Source: Ligula intestinalis | Taxonomy: Eukaryota > Platyhelminthes > Cestoda > Diphyllobothriidea > Diphyllobothriidae | Direction of reading: 5' to 3' | Length of the DNA: 64,000 nucleotides | Assembly (NCBI GenBank): GCA_036362985.1 | Contig: JAYGXS010000004.1 | Location: 48,992,653 to 49,056,652, forward strand | Program-made: the position numbers and the translations under genes | The notes under the pieces: generated by a model | The model's input: the letters and a program-made list of their open reading frames with translations, nothing else | The model's database searches: none | What the model was told of the DNA's origin: nothing | In this document: positions 55,081 through 64,000 of the stretch, piece by piece | Layout: each line of letters opens with the position of its first letter | How positions within the stretch are numbered: the stretch's first letter is position 1

Positions 55081-55289
55081 TACTAGTTTATGGGTTGAGA
55101 CTAAGCGTTACTAACTAGTAGAAAAGTTCTGCCATACCTTTATGCCTCACGTAGTGCCTTGTGTCATGTATAAGTTGTCTGCAGGCCTACTATAACGCCT
55201 TGCTTGCGATATTCTGAGCATAATCACAGGGTGTCGTCTTCCTACGCTGCGGTTGACTGGCAATTTAGTGGAGTGCTAGTAGTGCTGTA

Positions 55290-55560
55290 AATTTATCTGC
55301 CAAATATATAAGTCAGAGTTGATGATGATTTGGGTCAGCGTTGAGGCTCATGTCAATCTAGCTTCATGTTATTCCCAATAATAAATGTTCTTGGCCGGAG
55401 CACATCATGGCTGGCCTTGGCTTCCGAGCCCTCACCTCTATACACCAAAGCTGTGCCAGATTTTACCAAGTTTTGGACTACGAGTACTAGGAGCTGCTGT
55501 CAGATATCGTATGTGAATGCTGAAATGGCCAATGCTAGTTGCCGTATCTACTAAAAGCTG
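55290..55560. repeat. Unclassified repeat U1, 5'-truncated copy 3
   Basis: Matches the middle-to-3' part of copies 1 and 2: ttgaggctcatgtcaatcta, gagcacatcatggctggcc and ttttggactacgagtacta, followed by atgctgaaatggc. Confidence 0.5.
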
Positions 55561-55869
55561 TAAATTATATTTGAATGCAAGTTCAATGGAGAGAAGTTCC
55601 ACTAAATGAGAGTCCTGTTTTTATTCATCTCTGAGTTGAACATCGTTTGCGTGTGTGCATGTGGATATAGTACAAAGTGGGTTATCACTAGTATGTAGTT
55701 AGACCAGATAAGTTTTTATCCTTGATCACACCACTTGGCGCTCACTACTTGCTGACTTCTGCAACATTTTCTTAGTATATCTCGGTCCAAATTTTGCAAG
55801 AAAATCAGCCCAGTAGTTGTTGTCCTGCTACTAGATGATGCTACTTCTACTACTACTAGTGATATTTGT

Positions 55870-56277
55870 TTACAATTGTCCGGCAGTTACATGTGCCATT
55901 TAGAAGTCAGATTACCTGCCAGAGCATGTAGGGTTTACGTCAACGACGGTAAGGAAATGAATAAATTTATGGTCCCTGTGTTCAGCTTGCGACAGTTAGT
56001 CAAGCATCTCAGCATCATAGCTGCGTCTTGTCAGAACACAAGTGGACGCGAAATCGTGTGTGACTCTAATGACTCGGTGACGAATGCTAACCCTGAAAAC
56101 ACGATGGATAGAGTTAGGATTGTGTGTAGTACGGTTGCATATTTCATGCTGACTTACCATCTCTTACATAACTGGGGTAACCTTTTGCGTTTTTGCCTGG
56201 ACCGGTTCGTTTCGGGCAGAAACTATGTGCAATGGCTGGCCAGGCGCTTAATCCCGTCGCTCTCCTCCATGGCCTAA
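55870..56277 (+). other. Uncertain 130-codon open frame
   Basis: The open frame has no ATG at its beginning. ttgtccggcag before it could be a splice acceptor. The sequence includes RACRVYVNDGKEMNKFMVPV and a moderately hydrophobic segment VRIVCSTVAYFMLTYHLLHN. No domain recognised. It could be an exon of an unknown gene or chance. Confidence 0.2.
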
Positions 56278-57440
56278 CCTCTCGTGTGGATCTGGTGTAA
56301 CAATCCCGTTTAGGCACGCTGTTATATGTGTATATGAAAATCCTACCGAAAAAGCTGAAACTGAAATGGATTCTGGACATAAGGCTATTCGAGGTTGGGA
56401 ACCAGATCTGCAGGTCAAGATGATCTGAGGCCGTTTCCGGTGCTTCGTAAAAGGTTAACTCAGTAGGGAATCAGTACTTCTTTCGATCTTTCCATAGCAA
56501 AAATCGTTATTCATTTTTTTCTTGCTTTGTCATGGCTGGAACCATTATCTGCGTTTCTAAAATGAGGAAGAAATCTCTGGTACGAGTCCATTAACACATC
56601 GCCGTTCATAAAAAAATTAATTTAGCCATTTTTCCTTAAAAAGTACTACATAACAAATTAAGTGTGCAAATGGAATAAGATGATTGGGATGGAATAAAGG
56701 AGATAAAACTGATTCACCTGATAGTGATTCCGACTTGACTTTCGGCTGAAGAGCCATCATACAGGCTCAACTAGCCTTGACTGACGAAAACTACTCACAC
56801 TGGAGATTCCTTATCGCTATCGCATCGATCATACAACTGATGGCAACAAAAACAGCAAAAATGACCGGGGAAGAGACCAGCCAGCTGGGAAATCCACTTC
56901 AGTTTCTGATGCATTTTGTTTCGCAATACAATTTTTTATCATTTATCAACGAACCTACCTGTCTGAGCCCTCGTCAGATAAATACCCTCAGTTCAGCTAT
57001 TTTATACTTATCAGAGTGTCGTCTCGTCGTTCTTAACTTCTGACCCGACTGAGATTGTTTACATCCAGACGCAAAATTCTCGGTGTTTGAGGTCAATTAT
57101 ATATCTTTCAGTTCCAGTATCTGGGACGAAAGGGAAAAAGGCGTCCAAGAGGGTGGTTCTTTAATATTCATTTCGTGCTGCCGTTGCCGCAAAGCTTACT
57201 TGAATTGGCCGAAGTCCCGGCATCTGCTTGACAGACACTAGCTGAATTGTTCTCTGTTTTGCCTCTTATGCAGTCGCCAGCATTGTTAACGACCATTTAC
57301 GAACCCTCGCTGGAACTTTGTCGTTAATTGTGGAGTCGACAACACACAGTTTTCCCAAATCAGAAGTCAGGCAAGACCGATTAGGTTAGAAAAGCTTCTA
57401 ATGCGACAAGTAACCTAAAAAGATGATCTCTGTCTCCTAG
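56278..57440. other. No gene recognised
   Basis: AT-rich non-coding sequence. Confidence 0.4.
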
Positions 57441-57449
57441 GGCCAGTTG

Positions 57450-57925
57450 TGTTCTGAGTTAGTGTCCACCACGAGTCCCCTGTCGTCTGCAGCCAATCAA
57501 TGTAATGGCGCGTGTTGATTGGCTGGGCATTTTTGCGAAGCTGTGGCCAATACTCGTTTGGTTCCAGCAGCGAACAGACCGGGAGCCTGAGGTGGACAAG
57601 AGGCCGACGCAGGCGGCTCCAACAGCGGATCGACTGGGAGCATGGGAGCGAAGTATGGCATATGGCAAAACAAAGCGGTAGACACGCCCGATGCAGCACG
57701 TCGTCGGCTGCAGAACGCGCACGCTAAATCGGACAGCCAATCAGCATGCGCCCTGGCGTCGAAGTGGTGTGGTGCCTTTGCTCCCACGTGCACTCGAGCG
57801 TTTAGTGCGAGGAGATGCTCACACACGAATCGACCAATTAACTGCCGATACACCGACGACCGGAAGGTTCTAGAACGCCCCTCACGCCTGACACGCGATA
57901 GGCTGGAATGGTTCCGGATGCTCTG
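57450..57925. other. GC-rich island with CCAAT motifs
   Basis: A compositionally distinct block with many CpG. ccaatcaatg (57494), gttgattggctggg (57513), agccaatcagcatg (57737) and accaatta (57834) are CCAAT-type boxes on both strands. Several overlapping frames (up to 154 codons, minus strand) arise from the GC content. It could be a promoter-like island, an LTR or a young repeat; nothing in the sequence decides. Confidence 0.35.
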
Positions 57926-59030
57926 AGCTCTTAATAATTTAGGCGTATTTTGGGTGATCAAAACAGCCCGTGCGTTCGTAGGCTGAGGATAAAGTGCCGT
58001 TGTTATCCGAACCCATTTTCCTGCTTCTAACTGATCATTTGGTATCTTTTGTGTTCATGCTATTTTTATGGCAAATTTAGTTTAAGTAGTGCACCTCATA
58101 TATACCTAGACCCAGCATTTACCCCACGGAAACGGTGGTTATAGAGGCTTTGGGGGTGGGGAAATAGGATAAGCAGGGAAGAAAAATTTTGAAAGTAAAC
58201 GTAAAGTGAAAAAATATAGTCGAACTTGTTTTCAGCGGCCACTGGGAGTAAGTTGTTCCGCATGCAAATTGAAGGTGTGAGCGGCGCTTCGCGCTGCAGA
58301 CTATACTGATCTAACTCCAGAACGGTAGGTTGGGCCTCAGGTAAGTTGAAGTAGATGGCCTCGTAACTACTATTTCTAATTTTTCAGGAAGTTCAAGAAA
58401 CCTGCATTTTGATAATTGGGTTTTTCCGCAATACTTTAAATGAAAATACCGATTAGGAAAATCTGCAGATATAAATCAACATTTCTAAATACAATCAAAT
58501 AACAAATGCATGCAGTAGTTATTGAAGTACATTCCAGTGCCTATTCTTATTCCCCACCCACAAAACTCTCATAAAAATCGTCTCCGTAGGACACAATGAT
58601 GGGACTAGAGGTATATGAGGTGCACTACTTAAACTGCTGCTGCCCTTTTGATTATCAGGCGATAAAAAAGTTGAGTTCAAGGGTTAGTCTTCTCTAAACG
58701 CGGTAGGCAATACATTTTAAAGTGATACTTAAACAGCGTGCCTGTTTTCTCCCACAATCTACACTATTTTGAGTAACCGCCTGTAAGCATAGATATGCAT
58801 CCACACGCACATACATAAGATATATATTTTTAATCTATATACATAGGCGAGACCTCATTGGATAAAGTGTATGTTAGCATATTTTAAAAAGGTAAGCCTC
58901 CATTTTCGGTATGTAGTCTGTTTGAGATCCCATATGTGCAACTGAGTTAGGGAGGGAAGAATGCTGAGAAAAAAGCTCTTCCGAATATGAAACAGCAGTA
59001 TACAGTAGTAGCGAGGACGCGTGCATTGGA
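57926..59030. other. No gene recognised
   Basis: AT-rich sequence with short frames. A 12-base G run sits just beyond it at 59034-59045. Confidence 0.4.
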
Positions 59031-59084
59031 GGAGGGGGGGGGGGGCGGGACCTCCACCATCGTCGCCGAAGCAACTTCCATTAT

Positions 59085-59375
59085 TTGAAACTGCGAGTAC
59101 TCGGCGTGCTCAATGAACTATCGGTTCTTGAAGTCGCCGAAAGTGATCTGGAGTCAATACGCAGGGCCAGCAAGTCACCTCCGGAACCCGATCGTGAGGA
59201 CAGAGGTGTAGCTCTGAACCCGTGCCTGCTCGGTACAGGAGCCGGCGGAGCAGCCTGGGAAGTTCGCGGCGTGCCAGATCCAAGGTTGCTGAGTCTGGAA
59301 GCCGGCGCCGGCGCCGGTCCAATCAAGTTGTTGGGATTTAGCTCAATAACCGTCGCACCAACTGAGTCTGCAGGC
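59085..59375 (-). other. Candidate minus-strand exon, S/P/A-rich
   Basis: The minus strand has a pyrimidine-rich acceptor, ctttgccttctgcctgcag, followed by ~95 open codons: ATVIELNPNNLIGPAPAPAS, then SGTPRTSQAAPPAPVPSRHG and SRSGSGGDLLALRIDSRSLS. GC content and Ser/Pro/Ala bias contrast with the surroundings. Upstream of the acceptor the frame stays open as a hydrophobic run (QLLLISALLCLLPADSVG) resembling a signal peptide, but without an ATG (the codon there is GTG). It is therefore either an internal exon or a first exon with an unseen upstream start. Not recognised. Confidence 0.3.
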
Positions 59376-59429
59376 AGAAGGCAAAGTAGAGCACTTATCA
59401 GTAGCAGCTGATCAAAATACACACCTCGT

Positions 59430-59830
59430 GCTACGACAACTCTGACACGGTGTTGTTGCCGCTGCCGGTACTGCCGTTAGTAATATCACTCTCACTACAT
59501 CCCTCGGCACTCTCCTAGAAGTCGGTACTGTTAACAGGATAACCACTGTTGCCCGCCTTTCATCCTATACGCGAAGTGTCGCGCCGGCACCCGAAATAGG
59601 CATGAAAGGGAGTTATAGCAGGCTCTCAGGGGGCAAACAGATTTGCTTATTGAGATTGCGGAAGTGAGTAGGGCGGAACCCAACCACAGCGGTGAATCAC
59701 ACACACAGCGGCATCCAGCCTTTTTTGGCGCTGCCTAGGTGAAGCAAGCACGAAGGCAAGACAACTTACTTAGAGTTCGTTCGAAGCCCGCTTCTGAGAG
59801 CCCTGGGTTGGCTGGAAATAATGCACATAA
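59430..59830. other. No gene recognised
   Basis: Mixed-composition sequence. No feature supported. Confidence 0.4.
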
Positions 59831-59905
59831 ATCTTTATTTCTGGTCACTTTTACAGGCAAAGTGCGTCTTCTTCAGAGGCAGGCAACACTCGAGGGAGAG
59901 AGGGA
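59825..59905 (-). repeat. PLE-type 3'-end relic
   Basis: Minus strand: GTTGCCTGCCTCTGAAGAAG, ACGCACTTTGCCTGTAAAAG, TGACCAGAAATAAAGATTT. CTGAAGA box, GAAA and AATAAAG tail are in the usual order. Confidence 0.4.
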
Positions 59906-60414
59906 GGGGAGTTAGCCGTTTTTTAAAGCTTCTACTTATGAGAGTTTGGTAGGCGACTGTAGCCAAATATCCTGAAGTTAATTAACGATGCGCATGGTAT
60001 ACAACATAATCTAAAGTCAGTGCATTTTCTATGAGCACTGGGAGAACTCTTCCAAAGGTCTGCAGCAGCAAAGGTGCTTACTTATTCTACAGAATGGCAT
60101 TTCCTCTGGGGGCAAGCCGGGTTTTGGAAAGGCACATGCATTACAAAAGTCCATAGAACCAAATATTTCACGTGCGACTTAGTATAGTATAGGTCTGCGA
60201 CTAATAAATGTGTAACCTTCCTATAAAGCATGACGGAAATTCTGCAGGTAACAAAAGGGAATTGATAAGCTGGCACAATTTAAACAGTGCTTTAACTCGA
60301 GCACAATTCACTCAAGTTGCAGAACGATGCGCATTCAGAAATGATTGTTTAAACTAAGGGTTCTTAATACGTTTATATAGGTGGGCTGGGGCCAATCGAG
60401 TGGAGGGAAAATCA

Positions 60415-60540
60415 ATAAAAACGAAATATTAGCTAATAAAATACACATAAACTGAAGAAATTAAACTAAACTGAACTAAATCAAGTAAAGCAAAAATTAA
60501 ACCAAACTGAACTAAAATAAATTAAACGATAGCCTAAAAA
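60415..60540. repeat. Degenerate (AAACT)n tract
   Basis: Runs such as ctaaactgaactaaatc and accaaactgaactaaa, the same unit as at 25.56-26.03 kb. Confidence 0.65.
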
Positions 60541-61785
60541 GAGATAAGTAGTCAGTCATTTATAGTAAAATATTGTGTTGTTTATAAGGGATCCTTACCG
60601 AAACATTTTTAATAGGCTGCTGGACAAGCAAATTCGTAACTGAAATTTTCGCTACCGGCGTGGAAATACCAACTCAACTACTGTCAGCGGAGAGTGGAGT
60701 AATACATGCTCTTAGAAAAGTGAACTCCCGGTCCCCCAAATCGACATGATAAAATCAATAAAAGACACAAATTGAATAAAGTTACGGTCAGAATCATAGA
60801 GTTTCAAGCCGTCAGCAAATGCACTGAAAAAGGAAAGGCGTATTTCATTCGCGAGGCCGATTTCTATCCACAAATTGATTGCGCTCGATTTAATCAACAT
60901 CACCAACAAGTCGGGGCATAAATTCTCGAGGAACATGTACTAGGCTCAGGTTTTTTGATGAGACATAAAAGCAGTATCGTTGAGTCAGCCAACTAAAAAC
61001 TAACCTATCAGTACGTAAATACATATTTTTCTCATTGCATAGAGCCATGTGCCACAAAGCTGGAATAAACGGAAAGGAAAGGTGATCAATTCGAGGTTGA
61101 GAGTGAGCTGCAGACACCCAATGATCAGAAATTGCTTGCAGAATTTGACCTGAAATTTCAAATCTTCCTTTGTTGCTGCTTTGACCTTTCCCCTCTCCCG
61201 TAGACGGCAAGTGTCAATCAAAAAACCGAAAGAGTGTCTGCTGAGACTAGCGGGCCGAAAGTCGTTGTTGGATTAGCATAAAATAAGCAGCTGAGACCCC
61301 ATCTATTCGCGGTTCCGTATTCACGGATTCACACCTTCGTGGATTGTTTTTCGTACAGCACATGTAAACTATTCCTTGATTATTTTCGTATATTTTCGCG
61401 ATTACATACAATTTTGCGTGTATGTGTCTGAATATGGTGTTAACTTTATTATTTTTTGCCTTGGGCAGGTAAATTGATCCAAGTGTAATTACGCTGACGG
61501 TTCTCAGTAGGAGCCTCGTAGCTCGGTTTCCTGTGCTAAAGTCTCCTCTTTGTCTCGAATCCGACCGCGGCGGCCGAGTAGAATGCATTATTCAAATGTG
61601 CCAAGCCGCCTACCAATAAGTTTTGATTAGTAATCATCTGGTAGATTCTAGACTGACCGCTTAAACAGTCCTATTCGGACTGCCAGTTTACTGTATTAGA
61701 ATTAGTGAATTCAATGGGTATGCATTTGAAAAAAAAGCATCCCAAGAAATACAATTTGATAGAAAAGATTCGTTGTGAAATGTGA
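60541..61785. other. No gene recognised
   Basis: The frames at 60712-61588 on the minus strand are AT-composition frames with no domain. Confidence 0.4.
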
Positions 61786-61789
61786 ACGA

Positions 61790-62835
61790 AGTATATTATA
61801 AATTTCTGACGTTGGCGCACCAGTTCGTCGTCGGACCCGAGGGAAGTATGTGAAGAACAGTGCGAATTTTTAAACAAGTCAAACAATTGATAATGTTTTG
61901 TCACCCTTGGTCAGTTGCAGGTTTTGGTGGTTGGCACTTTCTCCTGGCTTTTTTTAGATTGATGTACATTGAATCCAAATCAACGTGCCTATTGATGCAG
62001 GATTCGTTAGAGTTAATGGCCTCTAAAAATCCGCGACATTTTCTTTATGGGCAGGAACCTACTATGCGGGTTTGGTCCCATGCAAACTTGTGCCCAGTTT
62101 CAAACGAATGCATGGCCACTTCGGCCAGGTGGTCGCGCCTCTTTATCGCTAAGTGATGTTCATGTATGTGTGTGGAGGCAGACCTTCCTGTTCGTCCACA
62201 ATAAATTGCATCGCTGTCGCCGCAATGAATTTTTTAGACGACCCGTTTTCTGTCAAAATGGCCAACTCTATGCCTAGAGTGTACAAGCTGATTTCAAAGT
62301 GTGGTCGTTGGCATGTGCGCTACTTGGATCTGGTACTTCCTCAGGAGTCTTTCCACGAGTTCAGACACGTTTTGAATATATGGAAGCGTTCGCCAACTTC
62401 TTGAATTGAGCGCTTGATCGGAACAATCTAGTTCCCTTTCTTTTTGTTTGAACTCTCGGCTTTTCATGCAACAACACACGAACTCTCTGGGGTAACCTTT
62501 TTTTGAAAACAATTCGATCAGGTAATTGAGTTCGGCTTGGTAGAGTTCGGGACTAGAAGAATACGATATTGCTCGATTTACTAGGGTGGTAACAACACTC
62601 CGTTTGTAAGCAATAGGGTGGTTGCCCTTGTAATGAAGGATACCATCAGCATAGGCCTTTTTGCGGTATTAAGTCCGGAAAAAGTGCCAACCACCAAAAC
62701 CTACTATTGACCAAGGATGCCCAATCATTATCGATTTTTCGGCATGTCTAAAAAGTGCGCACTGTTCTTTACACTTTCCCCTCACATCCGGTGACACCTG
62801 GTGTGCCAACGTCGAAAATGTACAATACAATTCAT
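61790..62835. mobile_element. Head-to-head Penelope-like element relic (third example)
   Basis: The inverse complement of 61790-61945 aligns with 62676-62835. Pairs: agtgccaaccaccaaaacct in both, tgaccaaggatg / tgaccaagggtg, cattatc, cactgttctt(c/t)ac, and gtg(c/t)gccaacgtc followed by gaaa. Between the arms lies a PLE coding fragment reading leftward on the minus strand. As at 9.9-12.7 and 45.8-47.1 kb, both 3' ends face outward, with the right copy reduced to the 3' region. Confidence 0.7.
61955..62670 (-). pseudogene. PLE RT-thumb and GIY-YIG fragment, frameshifted
   Basis: Minus strand from 62670: KAYADGILHYKGNHPIAYKR and SVVTTLVNRAISYS (the Penelope post-YVDD 'sNHP..hKrsvv.tL..RA' block). 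FSKKGYPREFV and TLPYIQNVSELVERLLRKYQ follow, then in shifted frames a DAIYCGRTGR strand and the HSFETGHKFAWDQTRIVGS, SINRHVDLDSM segment of GIY-YIG. Several frameshifts and stops. Closely related in layout to the relic at 47.4-48.06 kb. Confidence 0.7.
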
Positions 62836-63440
62836 TCACGTTTCGTAACGAATCTTTGCTATCAAATTCACTAAGTTTCAGCAGACTGGGCGGGCAGTTG
62901 TACCCCACAGTGACTAAATTCATAGTGGGAGCCTGGTAATTCAGAAGGCTAGGGCCCCATGCTGGCACGGTTTTGAATCCCCCTTACGCGGTCTAATTTC
63001 CTCCAAGTGGGACACGTGACATACTCAACTATGCCAACTCCCCACCTCCCCGCAAATTATATGTGCATTCATTTGTTGCTGTAAGTCTTATACTTTTAAG
63101 AGTAAATATCAAAGAACAGTTAAGCGCTCTACCATGACGGTTGAAGTTAAATTTGGTGCTCGAAAATTAAGTTAGCCAGCTATGAGCGTTTTAAGAGGAC
63201 TCTCGAGTATTTGCAGGTTTGAGCTATTCGCAGGTAGCTGTTATCCCGTTTGGATACCCCAGATCGTTTTTATCAAACAACTGAACAAAATAAACGCATA
63301 TGGTGGACAATATGCGATCGGCAATCGTAAAAACAGTAAGTGATAAAAAATGTCGATAATGATCAGACTGAAAACAGTGGCATAAAGACAACATGCAGCT
63401 GCCTCCGCCTTTCAAATTGCAAACCAACTATTGACCAACT
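62836..63440. other. No gene recognised
   Basis: Non-coding sequence. A short ccaactattgaccaac at 63423 resembles the arm motif at 62700, but not beyond that. Confidence 0.4.
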
Positions 63441-63645
63441 TGAGGCATTAGTGTTTCTGAGACTTTGCATGGCTCTCTCAGATTGCCTTATGTTTGCCAA
63501 GTTTCCAACCAGGATTGGCGTTGCGAGTTGAAAACTGTCAAACAACTCCTGTGCCCGTTTTAGCACCTCCTCTGTTACGAAGGGTGAGCCTCGGATGCAC
63601 CGCACCAACAGCATATTCAATGATTCGTTAAAGTCGCACAGCAGC
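63440..63645 (-). other. Candidate minus-strand exon
   Basis: The minus strand has the acceptor-like ttttacttgtatcag, then an open frame VQLLCDFNESLNMLLVRCIR, GSPFVTEEVLKRAQELFDSF, QLATPILVGNLANIRQSERA and MQSLRNTNAS. Amphipathic helical character and codon use look protein-like and differ from the chance frames around it. A donor could be CAA/gttggt at about 63440. The family is not recognised; it may be one exon of a larger gene running off the window. Confidence 0.35.
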
Positions 63646-63660
63646 TGTACCTGATACAAG

Positions 63661-64000
63661 TAAAATTTCAGAGGAGCACTTGTAAATTACTTGAACAACG
63701 TTTGCTTTGAAATGCAGTCATATTTCTTGTTAGGAGATCTTTTATAAATCACTATTTTAACCATTAGACCACTCTTTATCGATACAGGTGAAAAGGAAAT
63801 CAAAACTGACCTTCCAAACTGTTCTTTAAGATTTTACAATATAAAATACTGCTCTTAACAAGCGTTATGAAAAAAACGTTTGCTTGTGGTCCATCCCTGT
63901 AGAATACGTTTTTTAACAGAAAATATTTGCATTTACAATGCACTAAGAATTTAATAAAGCATTAATCTATTGACTTTTAGAGAATCTTCCAAGCCAGTCA
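63661..64000. other. No gene recognised
   Basis: AT-rich sequence to the window end. If the candidate exon at 63440-63645 is real, this would be its upstream intron. Confidence 0.35.

Noticed and set aside
57415..57961. Up to 154-codon frames on both strands
   Set aside because: High GC lowers stop frequency on both strands at once; no recognisable protein.

Overview
This is repeat-rich eukaryotic nuclear DNA with one confidently recognisable protein-coding gene. The best guess for the source is a parasitic flatworm, probably a cestode with a large genome. The reasons are: an intron-split CDK5 gene that mixes one 37-nt micro-intron with kilobase-scale introns; an 18S rRNA fragment with an expanded variable region; abundant Penelope-like elements (PLEs) carrying GIY-YIG endonuclease; CR1/Jockey-type non-LTR relics; and a tRNA-related SINE carrying a hammerhead-ribozyme-like motif, which recalls the hammerhead SINEs known from schistosomes. 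The species assignment is an inference and was not tested against any database.

Layout. 1-9.4 kb: decayed repeats, including PLE GIY-YIG relics at 0.3-0.7 and 1.57-1.93 kb, an inverted repeat at 3.6-4.2 kb and a tRNA-like A-box segment at 4.5 kb. 9.45-9.63 kb: first SINE copy. 9.91-12.70 kb: a striking head-to-head PLE with two 1,240-bp arms, identical where compared, around a 308-bp spacer; the right half holds an open 467-codon RT + GIY-YIG frame. 13-29 kb: dispersed repeat fragments, three more SINE copies (19.1, 24.6, 25.0 kb), GIY-YIG relics at 21.8-22.9 and 26.6 kb, and a foldback element at 23.3-24.2 kb. 29.5-35.25 kb: non-LTR retrotransposon relics on both strands, ending in an (ATT)n tail. 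35.30-36.49 kb: a degraded antisense 18S rRNA fragment. 39.05-39.69 kb: a broken Tc1/mariner transposase.

41.00-50.62 kb: a complete CDK5-like kinase gene on the + strand, 8 exons, 295 aa, all junctions GT-AG. Its introns 3 and 5 host a foldback element and several PLE fragments, including a second head-to-head PLE. 51.7-53 kb: PLE 3'-end relics. 53.5-55.6 kb: three side-by-side copies of an unclassified repeat (a fourth copy lies at 33 kb). 55.9-64 kb: mostly unannotatable, with a third head-to-head PLE relic at 61.8-62.8 kb and two candidate minus-strand exons (59.1 and 63.4-63.65 kb).

The most interesting signals are (i) four copies of a Pol III-type SINE with an embedded hammerhead-like fold whose stem III strand is self-complementary, and (ii) a recurring architecture in which 5'-truncated copies are joined head-to-head with 3' ends outward. 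The second is seen in three PLE loci and in one copy of the hammerhead SINE, which suggests that the PLE machinery may mobilise the SINE.
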